Of a stretch of DNA of 64,000 nucleotides, positions 17,300-27,272 are shown one piece after another. Positions within the stretch are counted from its first letter, which is position 1; each line of letters starts with the position of its first letter. Location: assembly GCF_900447215.1 (NCBI RefSeq), contig NZ_UFYA01000001.1:2356001-2420000 (forward strand), read 5' to 3'. Below the pieces are notes generated by a model that was given only the letters and a program-made list of their open reading frames with translations, was not told where the DNA came from and made no database searches. The position numbers and the translations under genes are program-made. This stretch comes from Dermatophilus congolensis. GTDB taxonomy: Bacteria > Actinomycetota > Actinomycetes > Actinomycetales > Dermatophilaceae.

Positions 17300-19391
17300 T
17301 CCAGGTCGACCCCTTTGATGTCGGCGTCGGTGACGCGTGTGCGGCCTCGGCGGATGGTTCGTGCGAGGCCGAAGGTAAATATGAGCGCAACGAGTATGGC
17401 GCCGATAGTGATAGTGATGCCGCCGCTGGGTTGGACTCGTACTTTGACGGTGGCGTCGGTGCCGAGCCTAGTTCCGGCTGCGGTTTGTAAGTGGGTGGAG
17501 ATGGGGACGAGTCCTGCTGCTATTGCTTCGACGGGTACTTTGACGGTGGTGCGGCTTTTGGGAGAGATAGACAGGGGAGTTGGTTGGGTTATGTGGAGTC
17601 TGGGTGTTCGTTGGTCAGGTTCGAGGATGAGTCGTACGTCGTGAACAGCTACGTCGAGGTTGTTGACTATGGTGACTTGGAGTACGCCGGAGTCTGCAAG
17701 GAAGTTGACGGTACTTGGTAGGACGTTGACGCCGGTGGTAAGGGTGTGGATGCGGTCGGTGGTTGTGGTGAGTGCGGTGTCGTGTTGTGTGGGGTGTCCT
17801 CGCCAGCGGGCTGAGGCGAGGGCGTGTGTGGTGGTCGTGGTGGGAATGAGGGTGGATTTGTTGGTTGGGGTGAGGACGGTTTCGAGGCCGTTGAGGTGGC
17901 GCTTGGCGTCGAGAATGTCCTCGATGGTGTTTGGAGTGATGGGGCTGTTGTTGTTGGGGGTGTGGTTGGGGGGTTCTGTGGTTGGTGTTTGGGGCTCGTT
18001 GGTGCGGTGAAGGAAGTCGTTGGTGTTGGTGAGGGTGATCCAGGGTGTATTGGATATGTCGGTTAGGAGGGTGTGGAGGGTGTTGGGGTTTGGGTTGAAC
18101 CCTCGGGGGCTGTGACGAGGACGTCGCGGGGTTTGCTTGGGTTTTGGGAGAGGAGGGTGAGTGTTTCGGCGAGGAATTGTTGGGTGATTTCGCCGGTGTG
18201 TGTGGGGTTGGTGGCGCGGTTGAAAAGGTTGTTGAGGCCGCTGTCTGATACGAGGAGGGGGTTTCCCTTGGGGGTGCGGCGGGAGGCTGGGCCTGTGCGG
18301 TCTGGGTCGGGGTCTATGTGTGTGTTGTCGGTGATGTAGGTGGTGGGATTCTGTTTGTTGCGGGGGTGTAGCGCGTTATTGATGGTGGTTCGCTGTTGAG
18401 TGGTGAGGGCGTTGTCGATAGGCCAGGCAAGTAGGGGGGCGGTGTCTGCTGCGCGTGCTTGTTCGGGGGGCGCGCCAGTTTCGGTGAGGAGTTTGCCGAG
18501 TTGGGGGTTGGTTTTTCCGATCGCTTTGAGGAGGTTGGGGTTTGCGTCGGTTGTGGTGAGTGGGTCGATGTCTGGGTCGGTGGGGGGGAGTTGCCAGATG
18601 GTTGAGGTTGGGGTGGTGATGTTTTTGGTGATGTTTTTGGTGAGTTGTGTTGGTGTGTCGGGGGTGTCTGTGTTCTTTGTGGCTGGTGGGGTGGTGTTTG
18701 GGGCTAGGAGGGTGGGGTCGAGTGCGTAGGTGGTGGTGTGTCCTTTGGTGCCGTTGAGGATGTTATCGATACGGCTTCCTGGGCCTGCGAATTCCGTCCA
18801 GGCTTTGTCGAGTTCTTCTCCTGTTGCGGTGACGAGGTGGGGGTCTGGGTCGGTGGTGAGTGGTATGAGGAATCCGAGTTGGAGAGGTTGGTATTCCTTG
18901 CGGGTGTGGGTGGGCAGGAATGAGCGTGTGGTTGTGGTTGTGGTGGGGTTGGCGGCTTCGAGGATGAGGGGACGTATGTCGTAGGCGTTGGTGGTGGTGA
19001 TGTTGTTGCCGTCGATGGTGAGGGTGGCGGTTTGGGTTTTGCCAGGTGGGAGGGTGATGGGGGTTTTGCTTGTGGCTACGTGGGTGGTGTCCAGGGGTTT
19101 GTTGCTTGTGGTGTAGGTATTGATTTCGCTGCGTGTGGTGAGTTTCTGGTTGCCGAGGAGTGCGCGTATTTGGATGTTGGGTAGTGGTTTGTTTCCGCGG
19201 TTTGTCAGTGTTGCGCGGATAGTAATGGGTTCTCCGGGGGTGGCGATGGTGGGAGTGACTCGTGTGAGGGCGAGTTCGAGGGGGTTTTGGGTGCTGTTGC
19301 GTTCGTTGGGTGTGGCCGCTGGTGTGGAAATGCTGGTGAAGATGGTGGCCAGGATGAGTGCGGTGAGTGCGCGGTGTGTGTGTTTGCTCAT
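17296..19391 (-). pseudogene. DUF6049 family exported protein, single-base frameshift
   Basis: In actinobacteria a DUF6049 protein of about 700 residues sits between the Nudix gene and murJ. Here the frame starts at ATG (MSKHTHRALTALILATIF, a signal peptide), overlapping the Nudix stop. It runs to VLVTAPEG and then leaves frame, ending at a stop near 18063. The frame offset by one base continues without a stop from GFNPNPNTLHTLLTDI to a membrane segment (ITITIGAILVALIFTFGLA) and DADIKGVDLE, and overlaps the murJ start. Adding one base to the 5-C run (plus-strand G run 18105-18109) restores 698 residues. It is a real mutation, a phase-variable tract or a sequencing error. Confidence 0.9.
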
Positions 19392-19870
19392 GGGGTTCCG
19401 GCGAGTCGTTCCCAGGCGAGTTGGGCGATTCGGCGTTCGTTGGGGAACGTGAGTTGTTCTTGTACGCGGTGGAGGGGGAACCATGCGACGGCGAATGCTT
19501 CGTGGTCTGGGTCGTTTTCGACGGTGAGCCCGCCTCCTGTGGCTTCGAGGAGGTAGTGGTGGACTACTTTGTGTACGCGGCGGTCATGGGTGGAGAACCA
19601 GTAGTCAATGGTGCCCAAGGTTGTTAGGACGCGTCCTTGGATTCCTGTTTCTTCAGCAACTTCGCGCTCCGCTGTTTGTTCTAGTGTTTCGTCACCTTCT
19701 TGGTGCCCTTTGGGAAGGCACCATTCGACGCGTCCTGCGCGGTTGCGGCGTGCGATGACGGCGATATGGGCTTGGCCTTGTTGGACGTCGACGACTATGC
19801 CTCCGGCGGAGCGTTCGAGCACTGCGGGGACGCGCCGCACGGGGCGGCTCGGTCGCGGTGCGGTGGTCAT
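19388..19870 (-). CDS. Nudix hydrolase
   Basis: A 160-residue Nudix enzyme that cleaves a nucleoside-diphosphate-linked substrate. The Nudix box is complete: GHQEGDETLEQTAEREVAEE (G-x5-E-x7-REUxEExGU). The N terminus is rich in proline and arginine. It is the first gene of the Nudix-DUF6049-murJ-pseudokinase run, and its stop overlaps the next ATG. In actinobacteria this gene is regularly linked to murJ and the CCA-adding enzyme, which is divergent here. Substrate unknown. Confidence 0.92.
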   Translation of the reverse strand: MTTAPRPSRPVRRVPAVLERSAGGIVVDVQQGQAHIAVIARRNRAGRVEWCLPKGHQEGDETLEQTAEREVAEETGIQGRVLTTLGTIDYWFSTHDRRVHKVVHHYLLEATGGGLTVENDPDHEAFAVAWFPLHRVQEQLTFPNERRIAQLAWERLAGTP

Positions 19871-20059
19871 CTTTTGATTCTAACGAGGTATTTGGCAACC
19901 GCACTCATACGGGCTCTTTGGTGATGAGTTAGTGGCGTATTGGTTGTTGACCTGCTGTTTTGTGGTGGCGTGTGACGCGGTGATTGTGTGTGTTTGTGTA
20001 TTGAGGCTGTTGAACGGGGCTGGCGTCTGGCTTTGTTGAGGGTGTGCTGAGGGGCGGGG

Positions 20060-21550
20060 GTGGTGTGGCTGCGGCTATCCTTGCGTGCCGTGTCGGTCCA
20101 CCATATTGATCCTGCTTTGCGCGAGGCCATTTCTCGGCTGACGCCGCATTTGCCTGTTCTTCTCGACCTCGGTGGGAGGTTTGCGGCTGAGGGGTTCGAG
20201 TTAGCACTGGTTGGGGGGCCGGTGCGGGATGCTTTTTTGGGGCGTGATGCTCCTGATTTGGATTTGACGACTTCGGCGCGTCCTGATGATTCGGAAAGAA
20301 TTCTTCGTGCGTGGGGTGATGCTACGTGGGATTTGGGGCGTGAATTCGGCACTATTGCTGCGCGTTTGGGTGATGTGACGGTTGAGGTGACGACGTATCG
20401 GGCTGATGCGTATGACCATGAGTCGCGTAAGCCGGTGGTGTGTTTTGGTGACAGTTTGGTGGAGGATTTGGTTCGTCGTGATTTCACGGTGAACGCGATG
20501 GCTTTGCGGTTGCCTGGGCTGGAGTTTGTTGATCCGCACGGTGGGTTGGATGACTTACTGGCAAAGCGTTTACGGACGCCATCAGCACCGGAGGTGTCTT
20601 TTGCGGATGATCCATTGCGGATGATGCGTGGGGCTCGTTTTGTTGCGCAGTTGGGTTTTGAGCTGGATGAGGGTGTTCGTTCGGCGATGGTGGAGGCTGC
20701 TGATTCTTTGGAGATTGTCTCTGCTGAGAGAATTCGTGATGAGTTCTGCAAGTTGGTATTGGCAGAGCATCCGGTTGCGGGGTTGCGGGTTTTAGTTGAG
20801 ACAGGTTTGGCAGACCGCATGCTTCCGGAGTTTTCGGTTTTGCGGTCGACGGTGGATGAGCATCGGCGTCATAAGGATGTGTATGAGCACACGTTGATGG
20901 TGTTGCAGCAGGCGGTGGATTTGGAGCAGGAACCTGGGGAGGGGTCTGTGGTTCCTCGTCCGGATTTGGTTTTGCGGTTGGCAGCGATTTTTCACGATAT
21001 TGGTAAGCCGCCAACGAGGAAATTTGAGGAGGGTGGGGGCGTTAGCTTCCACCATCATGAAATTGTCGGGGCGAAAATGACGCGTAAACGTATGCGTGCA
21101 TTGAGGTTCGATAAGGAGACGATTAAGGCAGTTGCTCGGTTGGTGGAGTTGCATTTGCGGTTCCATGGATATGCCGACGGTGAGTGGACCGACTCTGCTG
21201 TACGGCGCTATGTGACGGATGCGGGCTCTCTGTTGCAAAGGTTGCATCGGTTGACTCGGGCTGATTGCACTACGCGTAATCGTCGTAAGGCGGCGCGTTT
21301 GCGGCAGGCTTATGACGCTCTTGAGTCTCGTATTGAAAAGTTGATGGCCGAGGAGGAATTGAAGGCTGTTCGGCCGGAGCTGAATGGTAATGAGATTGCT
21401 GAGTTGTTGGGAATTGAGCCGGGCCCGTTGCTGGGCAGGGCGTATAAGCAGGCTTTGGAGATTCGGCTGGAGGAAGGGCTGATTGGCCGCGAGGCTGTGT
21501 CTGAGCGGCTTCGTTTGTGGTGGGCAGATCAGCCAGAGAACCGTGATTGA
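20060..21550 (+). CDS. CCA tRNA nucleotidyltransferase
   Basis: Adds or repairs the 3' CCA end of tRNAs. It has 496 residues. The polymerase-beta-type head carries ALVGGPVRDAFLGRDAPDLDLTT in two contiguous pieces, ALVGGPVRD and APDLDLTT, with the metal-binding aspartates. This is followed by FTVNAMALR and DPHGGLDDL, then an HD domain with FHDIGKP and HHEIVGA. The HD domain is typical of the actinobacterial form. The exact start is uncertain: GTG codons at 20060, 20063 and 20090 are all in frame. It is divergent from the Nudix gene. Confidence 0.93.
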   Translation: MVWLRLSLRAVSVHHIDPALREAISRLTPHLPVLLDLGGRFAAEGFELALVGGPVRDAFLGRDAPDLDLTTSARPDDSERILRAWGDATWDLGREFGTIAARLGDVTVEVTTYRADAYDHESRKPVVCFGDSLVEDLVRRDFTVNAMALRLPGLEFVDPHGGLDDLLAKRLRTPSAPEVSFADDPLRMMRGARFVAQLGFELDEGVRSAMVEAADSLEIVSAERIRDEFCKLVLAEHPVAGLRVLVETGLADRMLPEFSVLRSTVDEHRRHKDVYEHTLMVLQQAVDLEQEPGEGSVVPRPDLVLRLAAIFHDIGKPPTRKFEEGGGVSFHHHEIVGAKMTRKRMRALRFDKETIKAVARLVELHLRFHGYADGEWTDSAVRRYVTDAGSLLQRLHRLTRADCTTRNRRKAARLRQAYDALESRIEKLMAEEELKAVRPELNGNEIAELLGIEPGPLLGRAYKQALEIRLEEGLIGREAVSERLRLWWADQPENRD

Positions 21551-21572
21551 TTTGTGTGAAGTGTGGTGATTA

Positions 21573-21788
21573 TTACTCAAGGATGGCGATGACGTCGCCT
21601 TCTTGGATGACGTCTCCTGCTATGACCTTGACTGCGGTGATAGTTCCGTTGTGTTCTGCGATGACGGGGATCTCCATCTTCATGGATTCTAGGAGTGCGA
21701 TTTCTTGTCCTGCAGTTACCTTGTCGCCTTCATGGATGTTGATGTGAAGGACGTGGGCAACGAGGTCAGAAGAGATTACGAATGTCAT
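21573..21788 (-). CDS. biotin/lipoyl-binding carrier protein
   Basis: A 71-residue single-domain carrier with the biotinylation motif ESMKMEIP (the central lysine is the attachment site) and the flanking fold GDKVTAGQEIALL and GDVIQEGDVIAIL. Small free-standing carriers like this are known in actinobacteria (mycobacterial TB7.3 type); the partner carboxylase is not nearby. The ATG chosen gives the standard MTFVISSDLV start; an upstream GTG would add 12 residues. It is convergent with the CCA-adding enzyme, 22 bp apart. Confidence 0.88.
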   Translation of the reverse strand: MTFVISSDLVAHVLHINIHEGDKVTAGQEIALLESMKMEIPVIAEHNGTITAVKVIAGDVIQEGDVIAILE

Positions 21789-21867
21789 GTGATGGAGTCT
21801 TCCGTGAGAGGGAGTTACCGCCAAGTATGTGCTGGAGGGCTCCTTTGAGAATGTGGGTTTTCTTGTG

Positions 21868-21909
21868 TGACGTGTTGTTGGCTGAGTTTGACGTGTTGTT
21901 GGCTGAGTT
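21868..21909. repeat. two perfect 21-bp tandem repeats
   Basis: The unit TGACGTGTTGTTGGCTGAGT plus T occurs twice head to tail, upstream of the biotinyl carrier and opposite the PBP gene. Probably a slippage duplication. Confidence 0.9.
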
Positions 21910-22018
21910 GCTTTGGGAGGAAGAAGAATAAACGTGGGCGTGCGTTGTCATGATTCGCCGGTCATACTGGGGCGGTTAAGGTAGTTGATCCCTACCTGGG
22001 GGTCCGGAGGGGAGTGAC

Positions 22019-24241
22019 GTGAGATCTCGCGTCGTCGTCGGTAGAGGCGGCAAGGTCCGCAAGGGTCGTTTCCGTGCCCTTAAGGTGTTTTCTGCTCTTG
22101 TTCTGAGCCTGATTGTTCTTGCAATTGCAGGAGTGGTTTTCGCCTTCGTGGCTATTAAGGTGCCTAATGCCAACGAAGTTGCTAAGCAGGAAACGTCGAT
22201 TTTCTACTATTCGGATGGTAAGACTGAGATTGGTCGTACCAGTAGCGTAAACCGTGTCTCGGTTACGCAGGACCAGATGCCAAAGCTTCTGCAGAAAGCT
22301 GTCTTGGCTGCTGAGGATCGTAGTTTTTATGAAAACCCAGGTGTCTCTTTTATTGGCCTTGGTCGCGCAGTAGTGGCGATGGTTACAGGTGGGCCGACCC
22401 AGGGTGGATCTACTATTACCCAGCAGTATGTCAAAAATTATTTCTTGACGCACGATCAGACTTTTGCTCGTAAGGGTAAGGAGCTGGTTATTGCATTAAA
22501 GCTTGAGCAGGAGATGTCCAAAGATCAGATCCTGACTGACTATCTAAACACTATTTATTTTGGTCGACTTTCTTACGGTGTTCAGGCTGCATCGCAGGCG
22601 TACTTCAACAAAGATGTCAAGAATTTGTCCACTTCTGAAGCGATCTTCTTGGCTTCGATTATTCAGTCTCCGGGAAACTTTGATCCTTCAAATGGGGAGA
22701 AGACCGTTGGGCGCCTGAAGAGCCGTATGAAGTATGTGGTTGATGGAATGCTTGAAGAGGGGTGGATATCGGCTGAGGAGGCGCGGAATGTGTCTGTTCC
22801 TCAGACAGTTGCCCCTAAGCGCAAGGTTTCTTTGGGTGGCCCGGGTGGGTACCTGGTTGCGTTGGCCCGTGATGAGCTGGTGAGTAAGGCTGGTATTGGA
22901 GAGGCAGAGCTGGAGCGTGGTGGCCTTCGTGTAGTGACCACTATCGATAAGAAGGCTCAGGACAATGCTATTCAATCGGTGGAGAATAATAAGCCAGGTG
23001 AGGCTCGTATTCGCACGGGTCTGGTGAGCATTAAGCCTGGTGACGGTGCAATTCAAGCTTTGTATGGCGGTTCGAACTTCTCGAAGAACCCATACTCTGC
23101 TGCGCATCAGGCGCAGTTGCAGGCTGGATCTACATTCAAGGTTTTTGCTGTCGCTGCGGCTTTGGAGCAGGAAATCAGTACGCGGACAGTGCTTCATGGA
23201 GACAGTCCGCATACTTTTGGCTCGGAAATCACGGGCGCGGAGCCGTGGGATGTTCGGAACTATGCAAATGTCAGTTATGGAAATGTTTCTGTTCGGCAGG
23301 CCTTGGCTCACTCTGTGAATACAGCGTTTGCTGAATTGAACTTTAAGGTTGGTCCACAAAAGACAAAAGACATGATGGTAAAGCTCGGGATCCCTGAGAA
23401 TTCTCCAGACTTGGTTGCTTCAGGTTCGAATGTCTTTGGAACAGCTTCCATCCGTGTTATTGACCTGGCGAACGCATATGCAACTATTGCCGCGAAAGGC
23501 ATGAAGGCGGAACCGTACATTGTAAAGTCGGTTAACGACAATGTTGGAGTCATGAAAGAGTATGTGGCTTCGCCTTCGCCGACTCGGGTGATTAGTGAAG
23601 CTGTGGCTGCAGACACGATCGAAGCTATGCGGCGGGTTTTGTCTGACGAAGGTACGGCTAAGAAAGCATCTGGCCTTTGGTTCCCGGCTGCTGGGAAAAC
23701 AGGAACCACGGATAATTCGAAGGCAGTTTGGTTCGGTGGATTTACTCCACAGGCATCTACAGCTGTGGCTCTGTATATGCCTGATGAGAAGGGTATTCCG
23801 CAGCCGATGCATGGAATCGGCGGCAAGGCCGAGCTAACGGGTGGAACTTATCCAGTGAGTATCTGGATGGGCTATATGCGCCGTTTCATGGAAGGGAAAC
23901 ATGTCATTGCTTTCCCTGAACGTGTAGGAATTGGTGACTCTCAGGTGCCGTCTTGGTCGGAGAGCACTCCGCCTGCCACTCCGACCGGGACCTCGACCAC
24001 TGCTACGACTAAGCCGGGTGAAAGCCCGACAACGGACGACAGCAACGGGAAAGAGCCCAAGCCGACGGGCGTTCCTACAGGAACGCATTCTCCAGCACCG
24101 ACACGTGGCGGTAGCAGCTCTGACCGCGGTCGAGGTAAAGACAGACCTAGTCGCCCGGACCCGGGTGATTCTGATGGCGAACAGTCACCGCGTGAGCCGG
24201 GAGGCTATATCAGCGGTGGGGCCTCCCGTTTGGAGGAGTAG
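22019..24241 (+). CDS. class A penicillin-binding protein
   Basis: A bifunctional peptidoglycan synthase with 740 residues. A basic cytoplasmic start is followed by one membrane segment (VFSALVLSLIVLAIAGVVFAF, about 23-43). The GT51 glycosyltransferase has AAEDRSFYENPG and GGSTITQQYVKN. The transpeptidase has AGSTFKVFA (active serine), SVNTAF and GKTGTT. A long Pro/Thr/Ser/Gly tail ends the protein. Start is GTG after GGAGGGGAGTGAC. The stop codon lies inside a 52-bp perfect palindrome. Confidence 0.95.
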   Translation: MRSRVVVGRGGKVRKGRFRALKVFSALVLSLIVLAIAGVVFAFVAIKVPNANEVAKQETSIFYYSDGKTEIGRTSSVNRVSVTQDQMPKLLQKAVLAAEDRSFYENPGVSFIGLGRAVVAMVTGGPTQGGSTITQQYVKNYFLTHDQTFARKGKELVIALKLEQEMSKDQILTDYLNTIYFGRLSYGVQAASQAYFNKDVKNLSTSEAIFLASIIQSPGNFDPSNGEKTVGRLKSRMKYVVDGMLEEGWISAEEARNVSVPQTVAPKRKVSLGGPGGYLVALARDELVSKAGIGEAELERGGLRVVTTIDKKAQDNAIQSVENNKPGEARIRTGLVSIKPGDGAIQALYGGSNFSKNPYSAAHQAQLQAGSTFKVFAVAAALEQEISTRTVLHGDSPHTFGSEITGAEPWDVRNYANVSYGNVSVRQALAHSVNTAFAELNFKVGPQKTKDMMVKLGIPENSPDLVASGSNVFGTASIRVIDLANAYATIAAKGMKAEPYIVKSVNDNVGVMKEYVASPSPTRVISEAVAADTIEAMRRVLSDEGTAKKASGLWFPAAGKTGTTDNSKAVWFGGFTPQASTAVALYMPDEKGIPQPMHGIGGKAELTGGTYPVSIWMGYMRRFMEGKHVIAFPERVGIGDSQVPSWSESTPPATPTGTSTTATTKPGESPTTDDSNGKEPKPTGVPTGTHSPAPTRGGSSSDRGRGKDRPSRPDPGDSDGEQSPREPGGYISGGASRLEE

Positions 24242-24288
24242 TGCTTTGGCTCCGGTCGAGATATCTCGACCGGAGCCAAAGCACTACT
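24237..24288. terminator. 52-bp perfect palindrome over the PBP stop codon
   Basis: Two exact 26-base arms with no spacer, centred on GAGATATCTC. The first arm includes the TAG stop of the PBP gene. It should end PBP transcripts before the next gene, 34 bp on. Confidence 0.8.
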
Positions 24289-24321
24289 GGGGGCTTCTTT
24301 GTTAGCAAGTAGGGTTCTTCT

Positions 24322-25734
24322 ATGAGCTCTCAGGGTGATGCGAGCGCCTCGGCGCCTGAGCAGTTGTCATCGGTGCAGGGTTCTCGTGATGAGAACTCGG
24401 TGTTAGGTGGTCCACTTGGTCGCTATGCCAGATTGCCTGTTGTTGAAGTGAAGAAGGGGCGATGGTCTGGGCGTTTAGTCCCAGCATGGCAGCCAGTAGC
24501 TGCGGTGTTGAGCTTTATGGCTGCAGTGATGGTGGCTCTGGGAGTGTTGCAGAAGGCGCATTGCTTTACTCATGGCTGGGCTGGGTCGTCGGTTTTTTGG
24601 CGTGCGTGCTATTCGGATTTGCCGACGATGTTTGTGACTAGTGGTTTGTCTTCGGCGGCTTTTCCTTATGAAGGTGAGCTGTCGCTGTCAGAACCTTTGG
24701 GAACGGGGGTGCTGTTGTGGCTGCTGTCCTTTTTTGCGGTTTCTAGTGGCAGATCGGTGGATTTTGTCGCGGCTTGGTCTGTTGTGGCATCGATCTTGGC
24801 GATGGGGTTGGTGGTTGTCACTGTGCTGACAGCGCGGCGCGACCCATGGCGGGTATGGATGGTTGCGTTTAGTCCTTTGCTGATCACTGTGGTTCTTGTT
24901 GGGCCGGAGTTGGTCGGGGTGTTTTTGGTTTCGGTTGCTTTGTTTTTTTGGAGTCGTGAGAGAGTTGTCCTCTCGGGGGCAGTGTTTGCTCTTGCAATTT
25001 GTTCGCGTAGTTATGCCTTGATTGTGTTGGCGGCGGTGGTGTTCTCTGCTGTGCGGGCGGGAGCTTATGCTGCTGCTCGACGCTTAAGTTTTGTGGCTGT
25101 CGTGGGTGCAGCGGCTGGTCTGGGTGTTTTTGCTGTGTGTGGTTTCAGGGTTTTCGGTCCCTATGAGTGGTGGCTTGGTGCTGAGGCAGAGTTTGGTTCA
25201 TTGCAGTATCTCTTCACTCTTCTTCGTGTGCCTTTGTCGCCAGTAGTCGCGTCGGTGGTGGCGATTACAGGATGGGTATGCGCGCTTACGGTAGGGGCTT
25301 TCATGATGTTGTCGCTGCCACGGCGTCCCATGATCGCTGAGGTTGCTGCGGTAATGATGGTCGTGGTGGCGTTGTTTTCTAAGGCGCTTTCTCCTCAATG
25401 GGCTTTGCTGTTGTTGCCATTGGTTGCTTTGGCGCGTTTGCCCTGGAAGGTCTTTGCGGTGTGGTCTTTGTCTGAGTGCGTGTATTTCGTCATGGTATGG
25501 ATGCACTTACCATTGCAAACTGAGCCATCGCGGGCTTTGCCTGAGGGGTGGTATGCCTTGTTTTTAGTGGTTCGCGTGGCAGTTCTTCTTCTGGTTGGTT
25601 GGTCATGTTTTTCGCGGGCTATCACGCGTCGTTCAGTGCGCCAGGCTCCTGCGAACGATGCTTTGGTGACGGAGCCAGATGATGTTGCTGGTGTGGCAGC
25701 GGGGCGTTCAGACAGGCTCGTGATTACTTTTTGA
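24322..25734 (+). CDS. polytopic membrane glycosyltransferase, GT87-like
   Basis: A 470-residue protein with about ten or eleven hydrophobic segments (for example VAAVLSFMAAVMVALGVLQ and ALLLLPLVALARLPWKVF). A hydrophilic, serine-rich N terminus of about 50 residues precedes the first segment, and the loop after it reads CYSDLPTMFVTSGLS. This resembles actinobacterial GT87/DUF2029 polyprenyl-phosphate-dependent mannosyltransferases, which often lie between a PBP gene and rpsF. No catalytic motif can be assigned from sequence alone. Confidence 0.7.
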   Translation: MSSQGDASASAPEQLSSVQGSRDENSVLGGPLGRYARLPVVEVKKGRWSGRLVPAWQPVAAVLSFMAAVMVALGVLQKAHCFTHGWAGSSVFWRACYSDLPTMFVTSGLSSAAFPYEGELSLSEPLGTGVLLWLLSFFAVSSGRSVDFVAAWSVVASILAMGLVVVTVLTARRDPWRVWMVAFSPLLITVVLVGPELVGVFLVSVALFFWSRERVVLSGAVFALAICSRSYALIVLAAVVFSAVRAGAYAAARRLSFVAVVGAAAGLGVFAVCGFRVFGPYEWWLGAEAEFGSLQYLFTLLRVPLSPVVASVVAITGWVCALTVGAFMMLSLPRRPMIAEVAAVMMVVVALFSKALSPQWALLLLPLVALARLPWKVFAVWSLSECVYFVMVWMHLPLQTEPSRALPEGWYALFLVVRVAVLLLVGWSCFSRAITRRSVRQAPANDALVTEPDDVAGVAAGRSDRLVITF

Positions 25735-26052
25735 GCCAATGAGGAAATGAGGAGTAGTCAGTTCCCTTGTGGGGTTGTGTGTTTTTCACATGGGGGTGCC
25801 GGATTCGTCCGTGGCTGTCTAAGCCAGGTATTCTGGTGATGTTCACTCGTCTCCCTGCCCTTAGGGCCCGGCTGCTTACTCTTCGAATAGGTTGCGCGTG
25901 TCGGTAGTCGGAGGTGGCGGCCTCTTCAGTTTTTCTGGTGGGGCTCGGTGCTGATGCTTGTTGGTGCGTCGGTACAGGTGAACAACGCACTCAACCCTCC
26001 TGTCACGGATCGACCGTGACCGAACAAGACCAAAGGAGGTGGGTTAACGAGC
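25735..26052 (+). promoter_or_regulatory. leader and promoter region of rpsF-ssb-rpsR-rplI
   Basis: A 318-base stretch with no gene. Just before rpsF lies the inverted repeat GTCACGG-5-CCGTGAC (26002-26020) and then a strong ribosome site, AAAGGAGGTGGG (26032-26043). The hairpin could be a translational control element for the ribosomal operon, but no known S6:S18 leader motif was recognised with certainty. Confidence 0.5.
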
Positions 26053-26340
26053 ATGCGTAAGTACGAAATCATGATCATCGTGGACCCCGAGATCGACGAG
26101 CGTTCGATCACCGCTTCTCTAGAGCGTTACATCAACGTGATTAAGGCTGGTGGCACCGTCGATAACGTCGATGTGTGGGGCCGTCGTCGTCTTGCCTACG
26201 ACATTAAGAAGCACTCTGAGGGTGTCTACGTCGTCATCGACTTCACGTCGGAGTCGGCTGTTGCGCAGGAGCTTGACCGTCAGCTCGGCTTGTCTGAGTC
26301 GATTCTGCGTACCAAGTTGCTGCGTCGCGACGCAGCCTGA
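26053..26340 (+). CDS. rpsF: 30S ribosomal protein bS6
   Basis: A small-subunit protein that binds 16S rRNA together with S18. It has 95 residues, starting [17 protein letters not shown] and containing [19 protein letters not shown], both diagnostic. First gene of the conserved rpsF-ssb-rpsR-rplI operon, with a strong ribosome-binding site. Confidence 0.97.
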   Translation: MRKYEIMIIVDPEIDERSITASLERYINVIKAGGTVDNVDVWGRRRLAYDIKKHSEGVYVVIDFTSESAVAQELDRQLGLSESILRTKLLRRDAA

Positions 26341-26363
26341 ATCGATTCGAAAGGAACCCGCCC

Positions 26364-26939
26364 ATGGCCGGCGAAACAGTAATCACGCTCATCGGCAACC
26401 TAACGGCCGACCCCGAGCTGCGTTTCACTCCGTCCGGGGCCGCGGTCGCCAGTTTTACCGTTGCATCTACTCCTCGCACGTTTGATCGCAACAACAATGA
26501 ATGGCGTGATGGTGAAACGTTGTTCATGCGTTGTTCGGTTTGGCGCGACGCTGCTGAGAACGTTGCCGAATCCTTGGAGAAGGGGCATCGGGTGATTGTT
26601 ACTGGTCGCCTGCAGTCTCGCTCTTGGGATGACAAAGAAACCGGTGCACGTCGCACTGCACTAGAGCTGCAGGTAGATGAGGTTGCTCCCTCTCTTCGTT
26701 ATGCTACGGCTAAGGTCACGAAGACCAGCCGCGGTGGCGGTGGCGGTTTTAACAACGGTGGTGGTTTTCAAGGTGGTCACAATGGTGGTGGCGGATTTTC
26801 GCAGCCTAGCCGTGGCCCTGTAGACAACGACCCTTGGGCGACGGGTGGTCAGGGTTCTGGTGGGGGTCAGCAGGCTCCTTCCGGTGGCAACCGTGGTGGC
26901 TGGAGTAATGGTCCGGCTTACGACGAGCCACCGTTCTGA
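26364..26939 (+). CDS. ssb: single-stranded DNA-binding protein
   Basis: Coats ssDNA during replication and repair and recruits partners through its C-terminal tip. It has 191 residues: an OB-fold domain (about 1-110) starting [19 protein letters not shown], a glycine-rich linker with [10 protein letters not shown]-type repeats, and the tip YDEPPF. The tip is a shortened acidic end compared with the usual DDDIPF. It is 23 bp after rpsF in the standard operon. Confidence 0.96.
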   Translation: MAGETVITLIGNLTADPELRFTPSGAAVASFTVASTPRTFDRNNNEWRDGETLFMRCSVWRDAAENVAESLEKGHRVIVTGRLQSRSWDDKETGARRTALELQVDEVAPSLRYATAKVTKTSRGGGGGFNNGGGFQGGHNGGGGFSQPSRGPVDNDPWATGGQGSGGGQQAPSGGNRGGWSNGPAYDEPPF

Positions 26940-27012
26940 TCGACACTCAATTATTCGTAGTATCCATCCCGGACTGCTATGTCCGGGCTCACCCAGAAGG
27001 GAGAGCACCACG

Positions 27013-27249
27013 ATGGCTAAGCCCGTAGTGCGTAAGCCGAAGCGCAAGGCAAATCCGCTTAAGGCGGCGAAGGTCGAGAACATCGACTACAAGGACACAG
27101 CGCTTCTTCGTAAGTTCATCTCGGACCGCGGCAAGATCCGTGCTCGTCGCGTCACAGGTGTGAGCGTGCAGGAACAGCGCCTCATCGCGAAAGCAGTGAA
27201 GAATGCTCGCGAAATGGCTCTTCTGCCCTACACGAGCTCGGCTCGCTGA
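27013..27249 (+). CDS. rpsR: 30S ribosomal protein bS18, cysteine-free form
   Basis: A 78-residue partner of S6 on the platform of the small subunit. The core [20 protein letters not shown] is intact. The N terminus reads [17 protein letters not shown] and has no cysteines, so this is the zinc-independent type common in actinobacteria. The ATG at 27013 has AGAAGGGAG upstream. Confidence 0.95.
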   Translation: MAKPVVRKPKRKANPLKAAKVENIDYKDTALLRKFISDRGKIRARRVTGVSVQEQRLIAKAVKNAREMALLPYTSSAR

Positions 27250-27272
27250 GCGAGAGTAAGGGAGGAATAGCT

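Noticed and set aside
19867-20820. A 317-residue minus-strand frame opposite the CCA-adding enzyme
   Set aside because: Low-complexity Ser/Pro/Thr/Arg composition typical of an antisense shadow in high-GC DNA; the plus-strand gene is unmistakable.
21766-21951. A 61-residue frame with an NSANNTS repeat before the biotinyl carrier
   Set aside because: The repeat is just the translated 21-bp tandem duplication, and the frame overlaps the carrier gene start without a ribosome site.
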